This document shows, piece after piece, positions 1-6,653 of a stretch of 9,995 nt of DNA (position 1 is its first letter; every line of letters begins with the position of its first letter). The DNA is from UBA8437 sp003445035. Its GTDB lineage: Bacteria; Planctomycetota; Planctomycetia; Planctomycetales; Planctomycetaceae. Location of the stretch: assembly GCA_937901285.1 (NCBI GenBank), contig CALCHI010000063.1, positions 1 to 9,995 of the forward strand. Direction: 5' to 3'. A program made the translations under genes and the position numbers. The notes beneath the pieces are model-generated. The model searched no databases and was not told where the DNA came from. It saw nothing but the letters and a program-made list of their open reading frames with translations.

Positions 1-872
1 AGACGCTGATGATCAGCACGCTGTCACGGAGCCAGTCGATGAGCTTCGCGCGGATTCAGTTCACCCCGGACCTGATGCCGTCGGACATCACCGGGACCGA
101 GGTGTTGCAGGAGAACCGTGAGACGGGCGAGCGGGCGTTCCGGTTCATCGAGGGGCCTCTGTTCCACGAGGTGATCCTCGCCGACGAAATCAACCGGACG
201 CCGCCCAAGACCCAGGCCGCCTTGCTCGAAGCGATGCAGGAACGTCAGGTCACGGTGGGGCGTGAGCGTCACGAACTCTCGGATCCGTTCTTCGTGCTCG
301 CCACACAGAACCCGATCGAACAGGAGGGAACCTACCCGCTGCCGGAGGCGCAGCAGGATCGGTTCATGTTCAAGGTGGTCGTCGACTACCCGAGCTTTCT
401 GGAGGAACGGCAGATCGCCAAGCAGACCACGTCGGTCGGCGAGGCGGATGTCGAGCCGGTTCTCACCGGCCAGGAGATCCTCGAACTGCAGCAGATCGTC
501 CGCCAGGTGCCGGTCACCGATCATGTTGTCGACTACGCCCTGGCGCTTGTGCGGCAGACGCGGGTCGACCAGCCGGGGTGCCCCGAGTTCGTCAACAACT
601 GGTTGAGTTGGGGCGCGGGCCCCCGCGCCGTGCAGTTTCTGTTGTTGGGTGGCAAATCGCGGGCCCTGCTGTCGGGACGAACGTACGTCTCGACGGAGGA
701 CATTCAGGCGCTGGCGGCCCCGGTTCTCCGGCACCGCATCGTGACGAACTTCGCGGCCGAGAGCGACGGGGTGACTCCCGATACGGTGATCGAAAAGTTG
801 ATTGCCGAGACACCCAGCAAGGAAGGCGAACTGACCAGTGACCCGAGACTCCAGAAGATTTTTGCGGCCTGA
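1..872 (+). CDS. MoxR-family AAA+ ATPase, 5'-truncated by the window edge
   Basis: C-terminal part of a MoxR-type AAA+ ATPase, a cytoplasmic ATP-driven remodelling or chaperone protein that usually acts with VWA-domain partners. The frame is open to the window start: the first bases read (A)AG-ACG-CTG, matching the K-T-L end of Walker A (GKTL), so the P-loop glycines and the N-terminus lie upstream. Numbering from the Met at 9: the IQFTPDLMPSDITG motif typical of MoxR is at 17-30, Walker B VILADEIN at 55-62, sensor 1 VLATQNP at 96-102, the arginine-finger segment EAQQDRF at 113-119, and sensor 2 WGAGPRA at 201-207, followed by the helical lid. All catalytic elements visible after Walker A are intact. 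The Met at 9 is not the real start, because it falls after the P-loop. The gene overlaps the DUF58 gene by 35 bp, the usual moxR-DUF58 arrangement. Family assignment is very secure; the client is unknown. Confidence 0.96.
   Translation, partial: TLMISTLSRSQSMSFARIQFTPDLMPSDITGTEVLQENRETGERAFRFIEGPLFHEVILADEINRTPPKTQAALLEAMQERQVTVGRERHELSDPFFVLATQNPIEQEGTYPLPEAQQDRFMFKVVVDYPSFLEERQIAKQTTSVGEADVEPVLTGQEILELQQIVRQVPVTDHVVDYALALVRQTRVDQPGCPEFVNNWLSWGAGPRAVQFLLLGGKSRALLSGRTYVSTEDIQALAAPVLRHRIVTNFAAESDGVTPDTVIEKLIAETPSKEGELTSDPRLQKIFAA
821..826 (+). promoter_or_regulatory. Ribosome binding site for the GTG-started DUF58 gene
   Basis: GGAAGG lies 11 nt upstream of the GTG at 838, inside the end of the moxR-type gene. 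An in-frame TGA at 832-834 closes the frame just before this GTG, and the first in-frame ATG is deep inside the VWA domain (residue 96). GTG is therefore the only start that keeps the conserved N-terminus intact; a TTG at 862 would lose eight residues. The match to the Shine-Dalgarno consensus is moderate, and translational coupling to the upstream gene probably helps. Confidence 0.55.
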
Positions 873-1749
873 GGAGATCTCGCGGATTGCCCGGCTCGAA
901 GTTCGTGCCCGGCACATCGTCGAGGGCTTTCTTTCCGGTTTGCACCGCAGTCCCTATCTGGGCCAGTCGGTCGAATTTGTTCAGCACCGGGAGTATGTTC
1001 CCGGTGACGACGTGCGTCGGATTGACTGGAAGGTCTGGTCCAAGACGGATCGCTATTTCATCAAGCAGTACGAGGAAGACACCAACTTGCGGACGGCGTT
1101 GCTGGTCGACTGCAGCGAATCGATGCGGTTTGGCACCGGGGCATTGAACAAGTACGAGTACGCCTGCACGGTGGCCGCTGCGATGTCTTACCTGCTGCTG
1201 CGTCAGCAGGATTCGGTGGGGCTGACCGTGTTCGACGATGCGATCCGTGGCCGGGTCGACTTCGGCAGCCGTCGCAGCCATCTGTTGGCTCTTCTCACGG
1301 CTCTGGATGCCCCCGACCCGGCCCAGAAGACCGACATCTACGAGATTCTCGAGGAGGTCGCCGCGACCCAGAACCGTCGCGGGATCGTGGTGATCGTCTC
1401 GGATCTGTTCGTCCCCCGCGAGGGCCTGTTCCGCGGGTTGCGGATGCTGAGACGACGGGGTCACGACGTGCTGATCTTCCACGTGATGGACGACGAAGAA
1501 CTCGACTTCAGCTACACCGGGACCACGCGGTTCGAGGGTCTCGAGGAGGCCGGTGAGCTGGTCTGTGACCCCCGCAGCCTGCGGGACGGTTATCTGGAAG
1601 CGGTCGAGGCCTTTCGCTCCGAACTGCGGAAACGGTGCGCGGCCGAAATGGTGGATTTTCAGACCATTCGGACCAGTGAACATCTCGACGCCGCGCTGGC
1701 CCACTACCTCAACCACCGCATCGGCATGCGGCAATCGATCCGGAGCTGA
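838..1749 (+). CDS. DUF58 / VWA-like cytosolic protein, MoxR partner
   Basis: A 303-residue protein of the DUF58 family, the standard partner encoded directly after moxR-type ATPases. The DUF58 signature GDD-x3-IDWK is at about 57-65, followed by the TDRYFIKQYEE stretch at 70-80. A VWA-like fold follows, with a complete first MIDAS motif D91-C-S93-E-S95 after a hydrophobic strand (TALLV), and a later Asp (D189, in VIVSDL) in the second metal-loop position. No signal peptide or membrane helix is visible, so this is the short soluble form. The start is GTG, fixed by an in-frame stop at 832-834. The gene overlaps moxR by 35 bp and ends 6 bp before the BatA-like gene, which suggests one transcript with coupled translation. 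It probably binds a metal ion and links the ATPase to a client or to the membrane VWA proteins; the partner role is inferred from family context. Confidence 0.95.
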   Translation: MTRDSRRFLRPEEISRIARLEVRARHIVEGFLSGLHRSPYLGQSVEFVQHREYVPGDDVRRIDWKVWSKTDRYFIKQYEEDTNLRTALLVDCSESMRFGTGALNKYEYACTVAAAMSYLLLRQQDSVGLTVFDDAIRGRVDFGSRRSHLLALLTALDAPDPAQKTDIYEILEEVAATQNRRGIVVIVSDLFVPREGLFRGLRMLRRRGHDVLIFHVMDDEELDFSYTGTTRFEGLEEAGELVCDPRSLRDGYLEAVEAFRSELRKRCAAEMVDFQTIRTSEHLDAALAHYLNHRIGMRQSIRS

Positions 1750-1755
1750 CACGGC

Positions 1756-4104
1756 ATGGGTTCGTGGTTTCTCAACGCGACCTTCCTGGGATGGGGCGCC
1801 GCTGCCATGGTCTCGGCGCCGGTGTTGATCCACCTGATCAACCGTTACCGGTTCCAGCGGATCGAGTTCGCTGCGATGGAATTCCTGCTCGCCAGCCAGC
1901 AACGCAACCGGCGACGGGTGCTGGTCGAACAACTGCTGTTGTTGCTGCTGCGGATCCTGCTGGTGATGGGCCTGATTGCGTTGATCGCCCGCATGGTGCT
2001 GGACCCCTCGACGCTGGCCCTGCTGCAGGGAGCTGATGTGCACCATGTCGTGCTGTTGGACGACACCGCGTCGATGCAGGATGAGTGGAACGAGACCAAC
2101 GGATTCGACGAGGGGAAGGCGGTCATCGACGGGTTGGTGGCGGCCAGCCTGGCCGAAGGCGGGGCCCAGCGGCTGACGGTGCTGAGGCTGTCCCGTGTCA
2201 CGCAGCCGGACTATCTCGAACAACGCATCGACCGGGCCTTCCAGGGCGAACTGACGGCTCGACTGGAGTCCCTGCCGTGCTCGTTCGGCACTGTGGACCT
2301 CTCCGATGGTCTCGACGCTGCCGCCCAATTGCTCGCCAAGCAACCCACCGGCGTCAAACACCTGCACGTCGTCTCGGACTTCCGCCAGCACGACTGGCAG
2401 GACAGCACGCGGCTGGTCGAGCAGATCGAACAGTTGGACGCAGACGGCGTGACGGTCAATTTGGTTCGGACGGTTCCCGATCGCCACGCCAACCTCGCGG
2501 TGACCGAACTCGAGGGTGAGTTGCAGGTGGCCAGTGCGGGCGTGCCGGTGAAGCTGACCACGACGGTGGCCAACCACGGAGAAGCTCTCGTCAGCCGGGT
2601 CAACCTGTCCGTCAGCGTCGACGGGGAGAGGCTCCCGCTGGAGGTGACCGTCGAACGACTCGAGGCAGGAAAGACGGTTGAACAGTCCTTCGAGGTCACC
2701 TTTGACAATCCGGGCAAACACCGGGTCGAGGTGACTCTGCCCGGCGACGCCCTGCGGGCCGACAACACCCGGCACCTGGCCGTCGAAGTGGCTCCGGCCA
2801 ACCGCGTGCTGGTGGTCGAAGGGAACCCGTCCGCGCAGGAAGGCATCTTCCCGACACTGGCCCTGGCGGCCAATCCCCAGGCCTCGGGGTACCGGACCGT
2901 CGTGGCCACCCCCGATTATCTCTATCGCCAGAACATCGACGGCTTCCAGAGCATCCTGATGCTCAACGTCGCCGAGTTGACTCCCGATGCGGTCGAGTCG
3001 CTGGAGGCGTTTGTCCGTGACGGAGGAGGGCTGGTCTGGTACGCCGGCGACTCGATCAATCCCGCCTCGTACAACACCTTGCTGTATGCCGAGGGGAAAG
3101 GCCTGTTCCCGGTCCCATTGGGCGATGCGCCCCGCGAGCTGGTTCGGGACGAAGTGGCCGCACCGGGGCCGGATCTGAAGCTGACCGAGCACCCGATGCT
3201 GGCCGGATTGCAGGGACAGGACAATCCCGAGATCGAGGCCACCCGGGTGTTCCGCTATTTCCCCGTATCCGATGACTGGCAGAAGGATGATCGCCAGCGC
3301 AACGACACCGTCCGGACGATTGCGAGGTTGCGGACACGCGACCCACTGCTGCTCGAACACCGGTTCGGACGAGGACGGGTGATCACCTGCCTGACCAGTT
3401 GCGGAACCGGCTGGACCAACTTCCCGCAATACCGCAGTTTCGTGCCGTTCCACTTCGAACTCCAGAAGTACATCTCGCGGGCCGATCGTGTGCTGCCCCG
3501 CCGCGAGTCGGGGGCCCCGATTCACCTGGAACTCGACCCCGCCCGCTTCGGTCCGGCCATCCGGATTGAGCCTCCGAAGAACTCCGGGCAGGTGACCGCC
3601 GAATTGCAGGTGCAGCCGGAGGCCGTGCGGACGACGCCGGCCGGTGGAAAGCCGCGCCCGAAGAACGGAAACCCGGGTGACTCGGCGGACGACGAAAAAT
3701 CCGAAACCCGAACCGGGCCGGCGTCCCCTGGACAGAGTGATGCGACTCCGACCCTACGTCGGGTGATCGATTATGACCGGACCGATTTCCCCGGGGTGTA
3801 TCGCGTGCGGTTGATTGATGCCGGCGAGGTGACCGTTGAGCGGTGGTACGCCTACAACACCGGTCGTGATGAGGGCCGGATGGCTCTGATCGCGACCGGG
3901 GGCATCCACAAGGCCCTGGGACCGGAATTGACCGACGAGGTGAGGATCCAGGAGGCGGGAGCGACCGAGTGGTTGTCCGGCGAGGAGTCGGACCGGGACG
4001 TCCGTGAATGGATTCTCGGATTGCTGGTGCTGGTGATGCTGGCCGAGCAGATGATGGCCTACCGGCTGAGCTACCATACCTCGGCCGCCGGAGGTGCGGC
4101 ATGA
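1756..4104 (+). CDS. BatA-like membrane protein: VWA, beta-sandwich and GATase1-like domains
   Basis: 782 residues. The N-terminus is the BatA-type module: helix 1 at about 9-28, ending in LIHLINRYRFQRIEF, a basic loop containing RNRRR (51-54), and helix 2 at about 57-79. A VWA domain follows from about 96, with MIDAS D102-D-T104-A-S106, a likely Thr179 and D208 (VVSDF). Residues 245-347 look like a CARDB-type beta-sandwich. Residues 349-575 resemble a class I glutamine amidotransferase-like fold (VLVVEG strand, DGGGLVWYAGDS turn at 422-433, GRGRVITC strand), but the nucleophile Cys is absent. Residues 625-668 are a polar, probably disordered linker, and a last helix spans 752-769. Positive-inside reasoning puts all these domains outside the cytoplasm. 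ATG at 1756 has GGAG at 1742-1745 and begins two codons after the DUF58 stop, in the same frame. The family is clear; the function is unknown, and enzyme activity is unlikely. Confidence 0.92.
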   Translation: MGSWFLNATFLGWGAAAMVSAPVLIHLINRYRFQRIEFAAMEFLLASQQRNRRRVLVEQLLLLLLRILLVMGLIALIARMVLDPSTLALLQGADVHHVVLLDDTASMQDEWNETNGFDEGKAVIDGLVAASLAEGGAQRLTVLRLSRVTQPDYLEQRIDRAFQGELTARLESLPCSFGTVDLSDGLDAAAQLLAKQPTGVKHLHVVSDFRQHDWQDSTRLVEQIEQLDADGVTVNLVRTVPDRHANLAVTELEGELQVASAGVPVKLTTTVANHGEALVSRVNLSVSVDGERLPLEVTVERLEAGKTVEQSFEVTFDNPGKHRVEVTLPGDALRADNTRHLAVEVAPANRVLVVEGNPSAQEGIFPTLALAANPQASGYRTVVATPDYLYRQNIDGFQSILMLNVAELTPDAVESLEAFVRDGGGLVWYAGDSINPASYNTLLYAEGKGLFPVPLGDAPRELVRDEVAAPGPDLKLTEHPMLAGLQGQDNPEIEATRVFRYFPVSDDWQKDDRQRNDTVRTIARLRTRDPLLLEHRFGRGRVITCLTSCGTGWTNFPQYRSFVPFHFELQKYISRADRVLPRRESGAPIHLELDPARFGPAIRIEPPKNSGQVTAELQVQPEAVRTTPAGGKPRPKNGNPGDSADDEKSETRTGPASPGQSDATPTLRRVIDYDRTDFPGVYRVRLIDAGEVTVERWYAYNTGRDEGRMALIATGGIHKALGPELTDEVRIQEAGATEWLSGEESDRDVREWILGLLVLVMLAEQMMAYRLSYHTSAAGGAA
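4090..4096 (+). promoter_or_regulatory. Strong Shine-Dalgarno that fixes the start at 4101
   Basis: GGAGGTG lies just before the ATG at 4101 (6 nt from GGAGG to the start), inside the last codons of the BatA-like gene. It supports 4101 over the in-frame ATG at 4008, which would overlap the upstream gene by 97 bp and add about 31 polar residues before the first membrane helix. The ATG overlaps the upstream TGA as ATGA, the classic arrangement for termination-reinitiation coupling. Confidence 0.8.
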
Positions 4105-6590
4105 TCGCCACCGTGCTGGCCGCCGAACAGACAATCCGCGAGATCGAGTGGGGGCTTCCCGAGTCGGGACTCGGCTGGCTGGCGATGGTGCTGGGCACCG
4201 TGCTGCTGCTGGTCTTCGTTGTCGCCTGTTATCTCCGCGACACCCGTGACATGTCCCGCCTGTGGACCGGCTGGCTGCTGCTGCTCCGGCTGGCGGTCAT
4301 CGTGGGGCTGCTGCTGGTGTTCCTGAATCCCCGTGAACGGGAGAGCGAGAAGACGTTTCGCCCGTCCCGGGTGATCCTGCTGGTCGACACCTCGTTGTCG
4401 ATGAGTTTTCCGGAGAACAAGCCGGGTGGCCGGGAGGTGGCCGGCGGCGAGGGGGAACGGACCCGGGCACTGGCATTGCGTGAACTGCTTTCCGAGACAC
4501 CGCTGGTCAAGACACTGACCCGGGACCACCAGGTCCGGATCTACACTTTCGACGCCGGCCTGGAAGACGAGCCGGTCTTCGAATTCGCCAGTCGCGATCC
4601 ACGCGGACGCCCGGCCGAAGAACCGTCACCAGCCGGCGATGGGCTTGGCGATCTCGAACTGCCCACCGCTGATGCCTGGGACCGTGCGATTCGTCCATGG
4701 TCGGTGGCCGAAGAAGGCCAGGCGAAAGCCGCCGCCGGAGGACTGGAAACCCGTGTGGGCGAAGCGGTGCTGACCGTGCTGCAGCGGGAGGGTGGAGACG
4801 GCCTGGCCGGAGTGGTGGTCATGACCGACGGAGCCTCCAACGCGGGAACCGATCCCGGCCCGGCACGGCAGCTGGCGGTTCGTCGCAAGATCCGGCTGTT
4901 TGCCGTCGGAGTCGGCAGCCTGGAACTGCCGGACAATATCCAACTGGTCAATGTGCAGGCTCCGACCGATGTCCATGTCGGTGATGCCTACGGCTTCAGC
5001 GTGTTCGTCAAGGGCCAGGGGGCCGGGGTGCTGGGCAAGGACGTTCAGATCGAATTGCTCCGAAAGCCCGAGTCGGGTGAGGGCGATCCCAATGAGAAGG
5101 TCGACACGCAGACGGTACGGCTTCCTCCGGACGCGGGACCGGTGGAGGTGAAATTCGAACTGAATCCGGATACAGCCGGACGGTTCGAGTTCCTGGTGCG
5201 GGCGGTGTCGCCGACGGGCATCACCGAACTTTCCGACGATGACAACCACCGTCGTCGGCTGGTCAATGTCACCGAGCGGAAATTGAAGGTGCTGTTGTTG
5301 GCCGGTGGCCCGATGAGAGACTACCGCTTTGTCCGCAACATGCTGTTTCGGCACCCGGGCGTCGAGATCGACGTGCTGCTGCAGACGGCTGATCCGGGTG
5401 ATGCGATCAGCCAGGACGCCGACCGCGTGCTGCAGGAATTCCCCGCGGCACGTGAGGAGTTGTTTGTCTACGACGTGATCGTGGGGTTCGACCCCGACTG
5501 GCAGGCGATTCCCGACACGCGTCGCGAGATGCTGGCCGAGTGGATCGAGAAGCAGGCGGGGGGATTGCTGGCGGTGGCCGGAGACGTGTTCACTCCCGAA
5601 TTGGCGGATGCGGCGGTCCCGCTGGATGACATTCGCACGCTCTACCCGGTCATCCTCGAACCACTCCCTCTCGAAACCAATCTTACCCGCAATGCCGATC
5701 AGGCCTGGCCAGTCGAATTTTCCGACGACGGGCTCGACGCCGCCTTCCTGCACCTTTCCGACGACACCGCCGACCCGATGGAGGCCTGGGCCGAATTCAG
5801 CGGGGTCTTTCGCTGCTTCCCCACGACAGGCCCCAAGGACGGGGCACTGGTGTTTGCCCGCTTCTCGGATCCCAGCAGCGATCGTCCCGTGCTGATGGCC
5901 TCGCAATTCTATGGCAGTGGCCGGGTGCTCTACCTGGGGTCTCCCGAGTTGTGGCGACTGAGAGCACTTGACGAGGAACTGTTCGATCGGTTCTGGATCA
6001 AGGCCATCCGGGAACTGGGGCAGGCACGGCTCAAGCGAGGCACCAACCGCGGGACGCTGTTGTTGGACCGCACCGAGTACCTGCTCGGACAGACCATCAC
6101 GTTGCGGGCTCACCTGCTTGACCCGCAATTCCAGGATCTCGCCGAGGAAACCGTGCCGATCGAGTTGTTCGGGCCGGATGGTCGACAACTGGGACTCAGT
6201 CAATTGCGGCGGCAGCCCAACCGTCCCGGGCAGTACGTCGGCAGCTTCCGGGCCAGCCAGCCGGGCACGTTCCGGCTGGCGGTGCCGATTCCTCCCGAGG
6301 AAGACGAGCGGTTGAGTGGTCGGATTGATGTCGTATTGCCCGATCTCGAGTCGATCGATCCTCGACAGAATCGTCCACTGTTGTCCGGTATGGTCCGAGG
6401 GACCGGCGGCGAGTATCTCGAGTTGTCCAGGGCCGAGACATTGCCGGCGAGTCTGCCGAACCTGGGTACCGAGTTGTTGGTCGACAAGGGGAGGCCGTCA
6501 CCGCTGTGGGACCGGGTCTGGGTGCTGTACCTGCTGGTGGGCCTGCTGTGTGTCGAGTGGACCACGCGGAAGCTGTTGAAACTGGCCTGA
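4101..6590 (+). CDS. Second membrane VWA protein with GATase1-like domain
   Basis: 829 residues from the ATG at 4101. Two N-terminal membrane helices (about 24-44 and 56-76) flank a basic loop (RDTRDMSR). A VWA domain starts near 90 with a canonical MIDAS D96-T-S98-L-S100, a probable Thr217 and D243 (VVMTDG); an acidic and Pro-rich insertion at about 152-213 separates the first two. Residues 283-390 form a beta-sandwich-like region. Residues 395-640 resemble the GATase1-like fold (KVLLLAGGP strand, QAGGLLAVAGD turn at 485-495, GSGRVLYLGSPELW at 606-619), with no Cys at the nucleophile position. Residues 655-745 look like a second beta-sandwich (LLGQTITLRA onward). A final helix at about 803-819 is followed by a basic tail. 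The plan repeats that of the preceding gene, suggesting old paralogues. Topology places the domains outside the cytoplasm. It probably works with the BatA-like protein as a membrane VWA pair; the ligand and function are unknown. Confidence 0.92.
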   Translation: MIATVLAAEQTIREIEWGLPESGLGWLAMVLGTVLLLVFVVACYLRDTRDMSRLWTGWLLLLRLAVIVGLLLVFLNPRERESEKTFRPSRVILLVDTSLSMSFPENKPGGREVAGGEGERTRALALRELLSETPLVKTLTRDHQVRIYTFDAGLEDEPVFEFASRDPRGRPAEEPSPAGDGLGDLELPTADAWDRAIRPWSVAEEGQAKAAAGGLETRVGEAVLTVLQREGGDGLAGVVVMTDGASNAGTDPGPARQLAVRRKIRLFAVGVGSLELPDNIQLVNVQAPTDVHVGDAYGFSVFVKGQGAGVLGKDVQIELLRKPESGEGDPNEKVDTQTVRLPPDAGPVEVKFELNPDTAGRFEFLVRAVSPTGITELSDDDNHRRRLVNVTERKLKVLLLAGGPMRDYRFVRNMLFRHPGVEIDVLLQTADPGDAISQDADRVLQEFPAAREELFVYDVIVGFDPDWQAIPDTRREMLAEWIEKQAGGLLAVAGDVFTPELADAAVPLDDIRTLYPVILEPLPLETNLTRNADQAWPVEFSDDGLDAAFLHLSDDTADPMEAWAEFSGVFRCFPTTGPKDGALVFARFSDPSSDRPVLMASQFYGSGRVLYLGSPELWRLRALDEELFDRFWIKAIRELGQARLKRGTNRGTLLLDRTEYLLGQTITLRAHLLDPQFQDLAEETVPIELFGPDGRQLGLSQLRRQPNRPGQYVGSFRASQPGTFRLAVPIPPEEDERLSGRIDVVLPDLESIDPRQNRPLLSGMVRGTGGEYLELSRAETLPASLPNLGTELLVDKGRPSPLWDRVWVLYLLVGLLCVEWTTRKLLKLA

Positions 6591-6594
6591 GACG

Positions 6595-6617
6595 TTGGGA
6601 CGGGGTGCGGTTAGAAT
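6595..6617 (+). promoter_or_regulatory. Possible internal promoter before the DUF4175-like gene
   Basis: The 63-bp gap at 6591-6653 is the first real break in the gene chain. It contains TAGAAT at 6612-6617, one mismatch from the TATAAT -10 consensus, 36 bp before the next start codon. A TTGGGA at 6595-6600 resembles a -35 box, but the 11-bp spacing is too short for a normal sigma-70 promoter, and the sequence 17 bp upstream of the -10 is a poor match. Treat it as a candidate -10 only. No terminator hairpin is seen in the gap, so read-through from upstream also remains likely. Confidence 0.25.
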
Positions 6618-6653
6618 GACGAGTCGAGATCAGCCGAGAGTGGGACCGAATCG

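Noticed and set aside
1930..1960. CTG/TTG-rich runs resembling a microsatellite, also near 4200-4320
   Set aside because: These are Leu codons of membrane helices with mixed CTG/TTG use, not a perfect repeat array.
592..3525. A 977-codon open frame on the minus strand, antisense to the DUF58 and BatA-like genes
   Set aside because: Its product is Arg/His/Gln/Pro-rich without a recognisable domain, and it lies across two plus-strand genes with clear family motifs. GC-rich codon bias commonly leaves the opposite strand free of stops.
4008..4100. Upstream in-frame ATG at 4008 for the second VWA gene
   Set aside because: It would overlap the BatA-like gene by 97 bp. The ATG at 4101 has a strong GGAGGTG and an ATGA overlap, and places the first membrane helix near the N-terminus.
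4626..6203. A 525-codon minus-strand open frame antisense to the second VWA gene
   Set aside because: Low-complexity Gln/His/Arg-rich translation and no domain; fully covered by a well-supported plus-strand gene.
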